Of a DNA stretch of 45,023 nucleotides, positions 33,784-42,990 are shown piece by piece. Below the pieces are notes generated by a model. It had not been told where the DNA came from, made no database searches, and saw only the letters and a list, made by a program, of their open reading frames with translations. Position 1 is the first letter of the stretch. The number at the start of each line of letters is the position of its first letter. Origin of the DNA: Lachnospiraceae bacterium (GTDB lineage: Bacteria; Bacillota; Clostridia; Lachnospirales; Lachnospiraceae); the NCBI GenBank assembly GCA_017448845.1, contig JAFSKT010000112.1, positions 1 through 45,023 of the forward strand, in the 5' to 3' direction. The position numbers were made by a program, and so were the translations under genes.

Positions 33784-34338
33784 ATGGGACAGATAAGAGT
33801 TGAGACTTGCGAAATTGAAGGAATTAAGGTGCTGATCCCTGAGGTATTCGGAGATGAAAGGGGATACTTCATGGAGACCTACAGAAAGGATCAGTTTACC
33901 GAAGCGGGCATATCCCAGGAATTTGTACAGGATAATCAGTCCTCCTCGGTAAAGGGTGTGCTCCGTGGTATGCACTTCCAGATAAACCATCCCCAGGCCA
34001 AGCTTGTCCGGGTGATAAAGGGCAGGGTATATGACGTGGCGGTGGATCTGAGAAAGGGATCGGAAACCTTCGGAAAATGGTTCGGGGTGGAGCTTTCCAG
34101 CGAAAATAAGAAGATGCTCTATATCCCCAGGAACTTTGCCCACGGCTTTTTAGTATTATCCGATACAGCGGAATTTGTTTATAAATGTGATGATTTCTTC
34201 CATCCCGGAGATGACGGGGGGCTGAGGTTCAATGACCCGGACATAGGGATAGTTTGGCCTGATGAGATTAGACCGGAGGATATGAACATCAATGACAGAG
34301 ACAGGAACTGGCAGGATTTCAGAGTCCAGTTTAGCTAA
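33784..34338 (+). CDS. rmlC: dTDP-4-dehydrorhamnose 3,5-epimerase
   Basis: The 184-residue product has the RmlC cupin motifs: FGDERGYFMETYRKDQF, QDNQSSSVKGVLRGMHFQ with the active-site His, GRVYDVAVDLRKGS, and IPRNFAHGFLVLSD. It isomerises the 4-keto-6-deoxy sugar made by RmlB. The ATG at 33784 is used, about 13 bases after AAAGGAG at 33764-33770; the open frame extends upstream to 33640 but overlaps the lysozyme gene and lacks RmlC-like sequence. rmlD is not in this window, so dTDP-rhamnose synthesis is incomplete here unless it lies elsewhere. Confidence 0.95.
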   Translation: MGQIRVETCEIEGIKVLIPEVFGDERGYFMETYRKDQFTEAGISQEFVQDNQSSSVKGVLRGMHFQINHPQAKLVRVIKGRVYDVAVDLRKGSETFGKWFGVELSSENKKMLYIPRNFAHGFLVLSDTAEFVYKCDDFFHPGDDGGLRFNDPDIGIVWPDEIRPEDMNINDRDRNWQDFRVQFS

Positions 34339-35308
34339 ATACAGGAAAAATGTGATAATAGCGGCAGTGATCATCGTCGCTGTCGGGAATGCCTATATCA
34401 TTTTCCATACCAATGAGCTTGCGGATCCTATGCAGGAGATACTTAAAAAAGTGATCTCCTGCTGTATACTGAACGCGGCTCTTATTGGCTTTATCTTAGG
34501 CTATGACAGGATAGTGTCCCTGCCCATTGAGCTCTATGAAAACAGGGAGCTTATCTGGAAACTTTCCCTGAATGATTTCAAGTCCAAGTATGCAGGCTCC
34601 TATTTAGGTATCTTCTGGGCCTTTGTACAGCCTGTGGTCACGGTGCTTGTTTATTGGTTCGTCTTTTCCGTAGGCGCCAGGACCGACATAACCGGGGAGA
34701 CCACCTATCCCTTTGTGCTCTGGCTCATTGCGGGCATAACCCCCTGGTTCTTTTTCTCTGACGCCTGGGGACAGGGTACCAGCGCGCTGCTTTCATATCA
34801 GTTCCTGGTAAAAAAGGTGGTATTCAAGATCAGCATCCTTCCCATAATCAAGGTCATAAGTGCCCTTTTTATCCACGTATTCCTTACTCTGGTGGCCTGC
34901 GTCCTTCTTATAGGCTGCGGGTATTATCCCACTGTTTACTGGCTGCAGCTTCCCTATTTCACCTTCTGTGTCTTTTTCCTGGTGCTGGGCTTAAGCTACG
35001 TGACCTGTTCCATAGTGGTGTTCTTCAGGGATTTAGGACAGATAATAAGCATAGTTCTTCAGGTGGGAGTGTGGATCACGCCTATCATGTGGCATATAGA
35101 GGCGCTGCCGAGGCCTTTCCAGGTTTTATTTAAGCTGAATCCCGTCTATTATGTGGTAGACGGATACAGGATGGCGCTTTTGGATAAGATGTGGTTCTGG
35201 GAGCACTTTTATTCCACCGCATATTTCTGGATCTTTTCCACGGTGATGTTCTTATTCGGCGCCCTGGTATTTAAGAGACTTAAGGTGCATTTTGCGGATG
35301 TTCTGTAG
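34292..35308 (+). CDS. wzm: Polysaccharide ABC transporter permease (Wzm/TagG-like)
   Basis: The 338-residue product has two N-terminal hydrophobic helices, then LSLNDFKSKYAGSYLGIFWAFVQPVVTVLVYWFVF, the ABC-2 permease signature, and four more membrane segments to about 330. It pairs with the ATPase that follows 42 bases later to export undecaprenyl-linked glycans. The ATG at 34292 overlaps rmlC by 47 bases and has GGAGGA 11 bases upstream. A GTG at 34352 (residue 21), after rmlC and five bases after an AGGA site, is an alternative start that would begin directly at the first membrane helix. Confidence 0.92.
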   Translation: MTETGTGRISESSLAKYRKNVIIAAVIIVAVGNAYIIFHTNELADPMQEILKKVISCCILNAALIGFILGYDRIVSLPIELYENRELIWKLSLNDFKSKYAGSYLGIFWAFVQPVVTVLVYWFVFSVGARTDITGETTYPFVLWLIAGITPWFFFSDAWGQGTSALLSYQFLVKKVVFKISILPIIKVISALFIHVFLTLVACVLLIGCGYYPTVYWLQLPYFTFCVFFLVLGLSYVTCSIVVFFRDLGQIISIVLQVGVWITPIMWHIEALPRPFQVLFKLNPVYYVVDGYRMALLDKMWFWEHFYSTAYFWIFSTVMFLFGALVFKRLKVHFADVL

Positions 35309-35350
35309 AGCGGCCGTTCAGAAAAACGACGTTCCAAGAGGAAAAGGATA

Positions 35351-36646
35351 ATGGAAACAGCTATAAGCGTAGAACATCTGAATAAGATATATAAGCTTTA
35401 CGACCGGCAGCGGGACAGGGTAAGGGACGCCCTGGGGCTTACCAGAAAGCAGCTGTATCGCGAGCACTATGCCCTGAAGGATGTGGCCCTGAACGTAAAG
35501 CAGGGAGAGACTGTGGGTATAATCGGTACCAACGGTTCCGGAAAGTCTACCCTGTTAAAGATAATAACCGGGGTGCTTACTCCCAGTTCCGGCAGCGTTT
35601 CCATAAACGGCAGGATCTCAGCCCTGCTGGAGCTGGGAGCCGGATTCAATATGGAATTCACCGGGATAGAAAATATTTACTTAAACGGCACCATGACCGG
35701 TTTTTCCAAGGCAGAGATAGACAGCAAACTAAATGACATACTTGACTTCGCGGACATAGGGGATTTTGCCTACCAGCAGGTAAAGACCTATTCCAGCGGT
35801 ATGTTTGTAAGGCTGGCCTTTGCGGTGGCCATAAATATCGACCCGGAGATCCTCATTGTGGATGAAGCCCTCTCCGTGGGGGATGTGTTCTTCCAGAACA
35901 AATGCTATCATAAGTTTGAGGAATTCAGGAAGGCCGGAAAGACCATACTCTTTGTAAGCCACGACCTGTCCAGCATAAGCAAGTACTGTGACAGGGTGGT
36001 GCTTCTGGACCGGGGAAGGAAGATCGCCGAAGGCGCGCCGAAAGAGATCATAGATATGTATAAAAAGGTTCTGGTGCACCAGCTGGATCAGGATCCTTCA
36101 GACCGGCAGGAGAGCCTTAACCGCAACAGGGAAGCGGGAGAAGGGAAAAAGAGATGGCAGGATAAGCTCAGCTTAAACCCCTCCTTTGACAGCTACGGGA
36201 ACGGCCTGGCGGATATCATTGATTTCTGCTGCATAGATAACAGCGGTCAGATAACAAATACCATCATAAAGGGTGACAGCTTTTCCATAAGGGTAAAGTG
36301 CCATTTCCATGAGAGGATATCCCAGCCCATTATCGCGGTGTCCTTTAAGAACAGGATGGGGGTTGAGATAACCGGTACCAATACCATGTTTGAAAAGATC
36401 GATACCGGGGAGCCGGAGGCAGATGACATACTGACTGCCACCTTTACGCAGGATATGTCCCTGCAGGGCGGAGAATATCTTATTTCACTGGGGTTAGTGG
36501 GATACAGGAACGGAGAATTTACGGTATATCACAGGATGTATGACGTATTCAGCATCAACTGCATATCCTCCAAGGATACTACAGGTTATTATGATATGGG
36601 TATGGAGACTACTGTTGAAAAGAGCCGTTATACAGGAGAGAACTGA
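35351..36646 (+). CDS. wzt: Polysaccharide ABC transporter ATPase with C-terminal cargo-binding domain (Wzt-like)
   Basis: The 431-residue product has Walker A GTNGSGKST (near 59-67), the signature YSSGMFVRLAFA, Walker B LIVDEALSVGD and the His-loop FVSHDLSS. Residues about 270-431 form a beta-rich extension (DIIDFCCIDNSGQITNTIIKGDSF, VSFKNRMGVEITGTN, GGEYLISLGLVG) like the Wzt C-terminal domain that in E. coli O8/O9a reads the modified end of the glycan. That fits with the WbdD-like gene immediately downstream. The ATPase sits at the inner membrane face with Wzm. Confidence 0.94.
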   Translation: METAISVEHLNKIYKLYDRQRDRVRDALGLTRKQLYREHYALKDVALNVKQGETVGIIGTNGSGKSTLLKIITGVLTPSSGSVSINGRISALLELGAGFNMEFTGIENIYLNGTMTGFSKAEIDSKLNDILDFADIGDFAYQQVKTYSSGMFVRLAFAVAINIDPEILIVDEALSVGDVFFQNKCYHKFEEFRKAGKTILFVSHDLSSISKYCDRVVLLDRGRKIAEGAPKEIIDMYKKVLVHQLDQDPSDRQESLNRNREAGEGKKRWQDKLSLNPSFDSYGNGLADIIDFCCIDNSGQITNTIIKGDSFSIRVKCHFHERISQPIIAVSFKNRMGVEITGTNTMFEKIDTGEPEADDILTATFTQDMSLQGGEYLISLGLVGYRNGEFTVYHRMYDVFSINCISSKDTTGYYDMGMETTVEKSRYTGEN

Positions 36647-36667
36647 AAAGGCCTTAAAACTTGGCCG

Positions 36668-38893
36668 ATGTCGGAGACAGATACGGATATGGGTGAAAAC
36701 ATTGAAAGAATAGGAGAAGTCATACTGGACCTCAGCGAATACCGGGGAGACGACCGTTATTCGGAAGGTGCGGAAGAAGACAGGCTTCTTGAAATAGTAA
36801 AAGAACATAATGAATCGGAGTTCAACCGGCTTATCGCTGCAGAGCAGCGCTGGAGCCTGCTCTACCACCTTTCCCACATGAGGGGAAATATCGTGGATTT
36901 CTTTCCCTTTAAGAGGGAGCAGAAGTTGCTGGAGATAGGCGCGGGCTGCGGAGCCATCACTTCCACTGTGGCTAAGAAGGCGGGACATGTTACCTGCGTG
37001 GAATTAAGCTACAAGCGGAGTCTTATAAACGCATTCCGGAACAGGGATCATGACAACATCGACATCCGTGTGGGAAACTTCCAGGATATAGAGAAGAAGC
37101 TGGATGATGATTATGATTATATACTGCTTATCGGCGTTTTAGAATACGCTCCTTCATATATCGATGCAGCGGATCCCTTTAACGAGATCCTCACCCTTCT
37201 TGCACCCCATTTAGCGCAGGGTGGTCAGATCCTCATAGCCATTGAGAATAAATACGGCATGAAGTATTTCGCCGGATGCAGGGAAGACCACACAGGGCGT
37301 TACTATGACAATATAGAGGGCTATACCCACGGAGGAGGGGTATGCACCTTTTCAAGGAACAGGCTTATCCGCATAGCCCATAAGGCCGGGTATGAGTATA
37401 AATTCTATTATCCCTATCCCGATTACAAGCTTCCCGTCACCATCTATTCCGATGACAGGCTCCCCGTAAAGGGAGAGTTCAATGAGAATGAAAGAAACTT
37501 TGACGGAGAGAGGATAACCCTTTTTGACGAGGGTTCAGCTTTTGATGAGGCATTGAGGGACGGCTACTTCCCCTTCTTCTCCAATTCCTTCCTGATGGTA
37601 TTGCAGAAGGAAAACAGGATCGAGAGTATGATGGAGCGCCATCCCGTTTATTCCAAGCATTCCACGGAACGGGATCCCCAGTATCAGATAAGGACAGATA
37701 TCACCGTGGACGGAAACCATAAGACCATGGTGGAAAAGATCCCCTTTACCAGGGAAGCCGTGCCCCATCTCTTAAGGATGGCCGAGGCCTATGAAGGAAT
37801 CAGGGATGAGTTTAAGAATACCAGCTTCCGGCCCTGTCCGGTGCAGAAGGTATATGATCCCTTTGGGGAGTTTGCATATCTGGAATTCGACTATATCGAC
37901 GGACGTAGCATGGATGAGGAGCTTAAAAGGCTTCTTATCGCCGGCAGGGGCGATGAATGCGTTAAGGCAGTGGTGAATTTCTCCCAGACCGTGAGAAAGA
38001 CCGCCACCAGGGATTTCTGGGCCACCAGGGAATTTGCCGAAGTATTCGGAGTTACCTCCCTTCCCGGGAACTTAAAGAGCATGGAGATCACGGATGTGGA
38101 CATGGTCTTTTCAAACCTTATCTTCTTAAACGGCTGGAACATAATAGATTACGAATGGGCTTTCGATTTCCCCGTTCCCGTGGATTTCGTCATATTCAGG
38201 GCCATAAGCTATTTCCTCTCATCCCTTGGGATGAATGAGCCCGAGGAATTCAACGGCATCTACCAGAAGGTGGGGATAGACGCGGATCTCATGGGGATCT
38301 TCTACGAGATGGAGCAGGCTTTCCAGCGGCATATCGCAGGACGGCATATATCTCTCGCAGGAATGTACTCCCTCTTTGGCGGGAATAATATACAGCTCGA
38401 GGAAACCCTTATCAAATCAAGGCTCTTAAAACGTCCCGAAAGACCCAGGATATATTTTGACAGGGGCCTTGGCTGGCATCAGGAGGATTCAGTCATAATC
38501 AATGCGGAGCGGGATTATGAGGACAGGATAATGTTCGATATGGTGATCCCGGATGACTGCGTGGCTTTGAGGATAGATCCGGCGGATTATAAGTGTTTTA
38601 TAAAGGTGGAGAAACTGACCTTAAACGGGGAAGCGGTGAAGGAGTGCCTGATAAACGGTACCGGCATCACCGGGAATGTGATCATCTATGATACGGATGA
38701 TTCCCAGCTGATACTTGAGGATGTGATCCCCCAGACAAGGCTTCACATGGAATACCATATAAGTACCCTGGATGAGAGGTTTTTCGGACCCTTAGCCTTT
38801 GAATTTGCCATGCCCATAGACAATAAGGGTTCGGGATTCAAGCATCTCTTAAAGGGCAGCAGACCGGAATTCATTTCCATGACCCTCAGCTGA
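36668..38893 (+). CDS. Methyltransferase-kinase fusion, WbdD-like chain-termination candidate
   Basis: The 741-residue product starts with a class I SAM methyltransferase (LLEIGAGCGAITS, about 87-99; CVELS; YDYILLIGVLEYA). A second module around 340-520 fits an aminoglycoside-kinase-like fold: Lys357 in VEKIPF, hinge YLEFDYIDGRS, Asp478-x4-Asn483 and Asp494 in IIDYEW. Methyltransferase plus kinase is the order in WbdD, which caps and limits O-antigen chains with methyl phosphate in E. coli O9a. The HxD histidine is absent (TDVD), so kinase activity is uncertain. A C-terminal part (about 610-741) is beta-rich. Its place next to Wzt supports capping. An alternative ATG at 36689 exists. Confidence 0.7.
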   Translation: MSETDTDMGENIERIGEVILDLSEYRGDDRYSEGAEEDRLLEIVKEHNESEFNRLIAAEQRWSLLYHLSHMRGNIVDFFPFKREQKLLEIGAGCGAITSTVAKKAGHVTCVELSYKRSLINAFRNRDHDNIDIRVGNFQDIEKKLDDDYDYILLIGVLEYAPSYIDAADPFNEILTLLAPHLAQGGQILIAIENKYGMKYFAGCREDHTGRYYDNIEGYTHGGGVCTFSRNRLIRIAHKAGYEYKFYYPYPDYKLPVTIYSDDRLPVKGEFNENERNFDGERITLFDEGSAFDEALRDGYFPFFSNSFLMVLQKENRIESMMERHPVYSKHSTERDPQYQIRTDITVDGNHKTMVEKIPFTREAVPHLLRMAEAYEGIRDEFKNTSFRPCPVQKVYDPFGEFAYLEFDYIDGRSMDEELKRLLIAGRGDECVKAVVNFSQTVRKTATRDFWATREFAEVFGVTSLPGNLKSMEITDVDMVFSNLIFLNGWNIIDYEWAFDFPVPVDFVIFRAISYFLSSLGMNEPEEFNGIYQKVGIDADLMGIFYEMEQAFQRHIAGRHISLAGMYSLFGGNNIQLEETLIKSRLLKRPERPRIYFDRGLGWHQEDSVIINAERDYEDRIMFDMVIPDDCVALRIDPADYKCFIKVEKLTLNGEAVKECLINGTGITGNVIIYDTDDSQLILEDVIPQTRLHMEYHISTLDERFFGPLAFEFAMPIDNKGSGFKHLLKGSRPEFISMTLS

Positions 38894-38895
38894 AG

Positions 38896-40686
38896 ATGAC
38901 AAAAGAAGAATATAAGATAATTTCAGAGGAATACGCAGATCCCTATAAGTCATGGATCCGGGAAAAGGAGATAAGGCGTGAACCGGAGGAACTTTTAATC
39001 CCTGAGGGTTACAGCCTTTTTTCCGACAGTGACTGTGTTGCTGACGGCGGTCTCATGCCTGCCTTAAGGGAATACGGAGCCTTTGAAAAGGGTTTCGACT
39101 TCATATATACGGATGAAGACGAAAGAGACAGTGACGGAAGGCGTCATGATCCCTATTTTAAGCCGGACTATTCTCCGGATACCTTAAGGAGTTTTTATTA
39201 TCCCGGAGGGCTTACCATAGTGGCGGACAGCCTTGCGGAGAAGGTGTCCGCAGAGGGGAAATATGAAAGAGGCAGTCTTGGATTCCTAAGGGAATGCGGC
39301 TTAAAGGCTGAAAAGCCCCTGCATATCCCGGAAGTTCTCTGTCATACAGCGGGCCACAGGGATTATGATTATGCCGAGGGAGAGATGCTGTCCCGTGAGA
39401 CGCCCGAAGACGCCGGGGTTTCTACAGTGATCCTGTCAAAGGACCATCCGGATATCTTAAAAACCTGTGTGGAAGGGCTCATGAGGGCCTCTGCTGCTGA
39501 AGGAATACGGACAGAGTGCATAGTCATCGATAACGGCAGCAGCGAAGATAACACGGATAAATACAGGGAACTGGCGGAGAGTTTTAAGTTTACCTATGTG
39601 AGGGAGGAGAGAGAATTCATCTATTCCGCCCTTTGCAACAGGGGAGCGGAACTTACCCATTTTCCTTTTCTCCTGTTCTTAAATGACGATATAGAAGTGC
39701 CGGAAAATACAGCCTTTCTTCTTCCCATGATAAGGGAGGCTGCCGGGGAGAGTACCGGAGCGGTGGGACTAAAGCTCCTCTATCCCGGAGGAAAGAAGAT
39801 ACAGCACTGCGGCATTACTCTTCTACGGAGCGGCGCCAGCCATAAGCTCGCGGGCTATGATGACGAAAAGACTTATTACCGCAGCGTTAACCGGAGAAAG
39901 ATAAATGTACTTGCGGTGACCGGCGCAGCCCTTATGGTAGAGCGGAGGAAATTTGAAGAGGTTAGGGGATTCGACGAAAGCTTTGCCGTAGCCTACACGG
40001 ATATGGATCTCTGCTGCGGCCTTATTAAGAAAGGCTATTACAATGTCTGCTTAAACGACATTTCCCTTATCCATCATGAGAGCCTTTCAAGGCAGAGCGA
40101 TAAGCTTGACCGGGAGAAAAACCTGAGGCTTAAGGATGAAAGGGAGCGCTGCTTAAAAAAATACGAAGATCTCCTTAAAGACGGGGATCCCTGGTACAGC
40201 AGGAATCTTACGGACACAGGCCTCGACTACAGTGTGAACATGCCCTCATCTGAGGACAGGGTGCCCTTCTACCGGAATGGACCGGGGGGCCGGGGTTACA
40301 GGTTCAAAAATGACCCCAAGGGCAAAAAGGTCTTATGGAGCCTGGATTTTTTCGGGAAAAGATTCTCCGACGCCCAGGGGAATGAAGATTTCCTTGAGAT
40401 AAGCGGCTGGGCTTTCGTAAAGGGGGAGCCGGGATTTTTATATGATGTTTCGGTGCTTATAGAGGACGGCGGCCGGGAGTATCTTTTCAAAGCGGGCAGG
40501 ACCGTGAGGGAGGACGTGCCTGAAGTCTTTCCCGGAGAGAAGGATCTGCTGTTATCCGGTTTTTCCGTAAAGATAAGCTCCGACTGTTTTGAGAACGATA
40601 CCGGTAAAGAAAATGTTGCGATAGTACTGACGAAAAAAGGTATTTTCGGGAAGATAAAAGGATATATAAAAAAGTATGAGCCTTGA
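38896..40686 (+). CDS. Family 2 glycosyltransferase with degenerate first domain
   Basis: The 596-residue product carries one full GT2 domain from about residue 175 (VSTVILSKDHPDILKTCV, CIVIDNGSSEDNTDKY, LLFLNDDIEVP, GFDESFAVAYTDMDLCCGL). Before it, residues 60-130 keep only the second half of another GT2 domain (FIYTDEDERDSDGRRHDPYFKPDYSPD); the nucleotide-binding first half is missing. The C terminus (about 490-596, ISGWAFVKGEPG) is a beta-rich module seen on some surface GTs. It begins two bases after the previous gene and overlaps the next by 11 bases, indicating coupled translation. It probably extends the exported glycan, with only one active site expected. Confidence 0.85.
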   Translation: MTKEEYKIISEEYADPYKSWIREKEIRREPEELLIPEGYSLFSDSDCVADGGLMPALREYGAFEKGFDFIYTDEDERDSDGRRHDPYFKPDYSPDTLRSFYYPGGLTIVADSLAEKVSAEGKYERGSLGFLRECGLKAEKPLHIPEVLCHTAGHRDYDYAEGEMLSRETPEDAGVSTVILSKDHPDILKTCVEGLMRASAAEGIRTECIVIDNGSSEDNTDKYRELAESFKFTYVREEREFIYSALCNRGAELTHFPFLLFLNDDIEVPENTAFLLPMIREAAGESTGAVGLKLLYPGGKKIQHCGITLLRSGASHKLAGYDDEKTYYRSVNRRKINVLAVTGAALMVERRKFEEVRGFDESFAVAYTDMDLCCGLIKKGYYNVCLNDISLIHHESLSRQSDKLDREKNLRLKDERERCLKKYEDLLKDGDPWYSRNLTDTGLDYSVNMPSSEDRVPFYRNGPGGRGYRFKNDPKGKKVLWSLDFFGKRFSDAQGNEDFLEISGWAFVKGEPGFLYDVSVLIEDGGREYLFKAGRTVREDVPEVFPGEKDLLLSGFSVKISSDCFENDTGKENVAIVLTKKGIFGKIKGYIKKYEP

Positions 40687-42700
40687 TTCATATTATAAGG
40701 ACCTGTATGAACAGGAAAAACTGAAGAATGAGCGGCTGACAGAGGAACTTGTGAGGGTGGAAGCGGACAATTCCGAAATGAAGGAAAAGCTTGATACCCT
40801 TAAGAACAGTAAGCTCTTTAAGCTCATCAAGCCTTTCCGCAATGTGTACGCAAGGGGCGTGGCTGCGAAGGAGAGGATAAGGCGTCTCGGGAGCTTCAGC
40901 GAATTTGTGCGGAAGCTTAAGAGCAAGAGGATCGAGATGCAGGCCTATAAGCTCCACGGCACCATGAGCTTTCCCGATACGGAACGGCGTAAGGAAGAGA
41001 GCCTTTATGCATTTAAGGAAAGGCATGTGGTAAGTATCCTTGTGCCTGTTTTCAATACCCCGGAGAAATTCCTCCGGGAGATGATAGAGAGTGTCACGAA
41101 CCAGACCTATTCCGGATGGGAGCTCTGCATAGCGGACGGTTCCGATGATGAGCACGGATATGTTGCAGAGATCATAAAGGAATATATGGAGAGCGACAAA
41201 AAGACCAATGCAGCGGGGGAAAGCCGCATAAAGTATAAGAAACTGGAAAAGAACCTGGGGATCTCCGGTAATACCAATGTGTGTTTCGACCTGGCAAAGG
41301 GTGATTATATCGGGCTTTTTGACCATGATGACTTGTTGCACCCTTCAGTCCTCTACCGCTACATGAGGGAGATAGAGGATACCGGCGCTGATTTCCTTTA
41401 CTGTGACGAGGCCACCTTCAAGGGTAACAGCATAAACAACATGATAACCATGCACTTCAAGCCGGACTTCGCCATAGATAACCTGAGGGCCAATAACTAT
41501 ATCTGTCATTTCTCTGTGTTCTCAAAGGAGCTTTCCGATAAGGCGGGCCGCTTCAGAAGTGAATTTGACGGCAGCCAGGACCACGATATGATACTCCGTC
41601 TTACAGCCGTGGCAAAGAAGATCCGCCATGTCCCGGGGGTATTCTACTACTGGAGAAGCCATCAGGGTTCCACGGCAGCGGATATACATTCCAAGGACTA
41701 TGCCATAAACGCCGCGAAGGGAGCGGTGGCAGCCCATCTTACATCCTGCGGTTTTAAGGACTTTGAGATAGAGAGCACCAGGGCCTTTGAGACTATTTTC
41801 CGGATACGATTTGCCCTTGTGTCCCGCCCGAAGGTCAGCATCATCATCCCCAATAAGGATCACGCCTCTGACTTAAAGCGCTGCTTTGAATCCATAGTCA
41901 ACCGGAGCTCCTATGATAATTATGAGATACTGGTGGTGGAGAACGGCAGCAGCGAAAAGGAGACGGAGGAACTATACGCGACCATAGAAAAAGCGCCTTT
42001 TGCCCGGATCCTTAAGTATGAGCCCAAAGAGGATGAGGGCTTCAATTTCTCAAAGCTTATTAACTTCGGTGCCAAAGCAGCTGAAGGAGAGATGCTGCTT
42101 TTACTCAATAACGATACGGAGGTCATCACCCGTAACTGGATAGAAAACCTCTTGATGTACGCCCAGAGAGAAGATGTGGGAGCTGTGGGCTGCAAACTCT
42201 ATTATGATGACAACACCATTCAGCATGCGGGCATAGTGCTGGGACTCGGAGCCCACAGGACTGCAGGCCACACCCATTACAAACTTCACAGGGAAAACTT
42301 AGGCTACATGGGAAGGCTCTGCTACGCCCAGGATGTCACCGCCGTAACCGGGGCCTGCCTCATGGTGAAGAAAAGTGACTTTGATAAGGCCGGAGGTTTC
42401 GACGAAGGTTTTGCAGTGGCGTTGAATGATGTAGATTTCTGCCTGAAGCTTAGACACATGGGGCTCTTAAACGTGTTCACACCTTTCTCCGAGCTCTTCC
42501 ATTACGAAAGCAGATCCAGAGGTGACGACACCGACGGCTCTGACAGTAAGCGGGCTGAACGCTACGACGCCGAGGCGGCGCACTTCAGGGAAAAGTGGAA
42601 AGCGGACCTGGAAGCAGGGGACCCCTACTACAACCCCAACTTTTCCCTTGACTACAGCAACTACACCCTGAACGCCAGCCCCGCCCCAATGGTGGAGTAG
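40676..42700 (+). CDS. Bifunctional family 2 glycosyltransferase
   Basis: The 674-residue product has an N-terminal coiled coil (about 10-45, YEQEKLKNERLTEELVRVEA), then two complete GT2 domains. Domain 1 (about 120-350) has VSILVPVFNTPEKFLREMI, CIADGSDDE, FDHDDLLHPS and DEATFK. Domain 2 (about 383-640) has VSIIIPNKDHASDLKRC, ILVVENGSSEKE, LLLNNDTEV and GFDEGFAVALNDVDFCLKL. Such two-domain enzymes often polymerise alternating linkages of surface glycans. The coiled coil may tether it to a partner or to the membrane. It ends the glycan-assembly run; a long palindrome separates it from the phosphoglucomutase. Confidence 0.92.
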   Translation: MSLDSYYKDLYEQEKLKNERLTEELVRVEADNSEMKEKLDTLKNSKLFKLIKPFRNVYARGVAAKERIRRLGSFSEFVRKLKSKRIEMQAYKLHGTMSFPDTERRKEESLYAFKERHVVSILVPVFNTPEKFLREMIESVTNQTYSGWELCIADGSDDEHGYVAEIIKEYMESDKKTNAAGESRIKYKKLEKNLGISGNTNVCFDLAKGDYIGLFDHDDLLHPSVLYRYMREIEDTGADFLYCDEATFKGNSINNMITMHFKPDFAIDNLRANNYICHFSVFSKELSDKAGRFRSEFDGSQDHDMILRLTAVAKKIRHVPGVFYYWRSHQGSTAADIHSKDYAINAAKGAVAAHLTSCGFKDFEIESTRAFETIFRIRFALVSRPKVSIIIPNKDHASDLKRCFESIVNRSSYDNYEILVVENGSSEKETEELYATIEKAPFARILKYEPKEDEGFNFSKLINFGAKAAEGEMLLLLNNDTEVITRNWIENLLMYAQREDVGAVGCKLYYDDNTIQHAGIVLGLGAHRTAGHTHYKLHRENLGYMGRLCYAQDVTAVTGACLMVKKSDFDKAGGFDEGFAVALNDVDFCLKLRHMGLLNVFTPFSELFHYESRSRGDDTDGSDSKRAERYDAEAAHFREKWKADLEAGDPYYNPNFSLDYSNYTLNASPAPMVE

Positions 42701-42715
42701 CTATACATTTTGCGT

Positions 42716-42911
42716 GGGCGGACGGCGGTGTATTTCCAAAGCAAACCCCGCGGAACGCGCTACGCCGAGCTCTCCGCCAACTGCGGTTAGGCACACAGGA
42801 CATTCACGTAGGATTTGTTCTTATCCTGCGTGCCAAACCGCAGTAGGCGGCATATCTCGTCGGCGGTTCCGACAAAGGGGTTAAGCTTTGGAAATACACC
42901 GCCGTCCGCCC
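42716..42911. repeat. 196-base imperfect palindromic element with 27-base perfect ends
   Basis: Bases 42716-42742 and 42885-42911 are perfect inverted copies. Pairing continues inwards with gaps: AACCCC next to each arm, CTGCGGTT-GGCAC-CAGGA near 42781-42800 against 42823-42845, and a central hairpin around 42807-42832. The whole 290-base gap 42701-42990 is this element plus the next promoter; there is no credible ORF. It resembles a MITE-type or large intergenic palindrome, or a bidirectional RNA hairpin. No clear target-site duplication is visible. Confidence 0.85.
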
Positions 42912-42925
42912 TGTAAATATAAATC

Positions 42926-42954
42926 TTCGTAAATGGTAATGAATGTGGTATAAT
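42926..42954 (+). promoter_or_regulatory. Promoter of phosphoglucomutase
   Basis: TATAAT at 42949-42954 with a weak -35 TTCGTA at 42926-42931 (17-base spacer), followed by AAGGAGG before the ATG at 42991. It lies just outside the palindrome. Confidence 0.6.
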
Positions 42955-42990
42955 CATATTTAATGATTTTTAACTTAAGGAGGGATCAGG

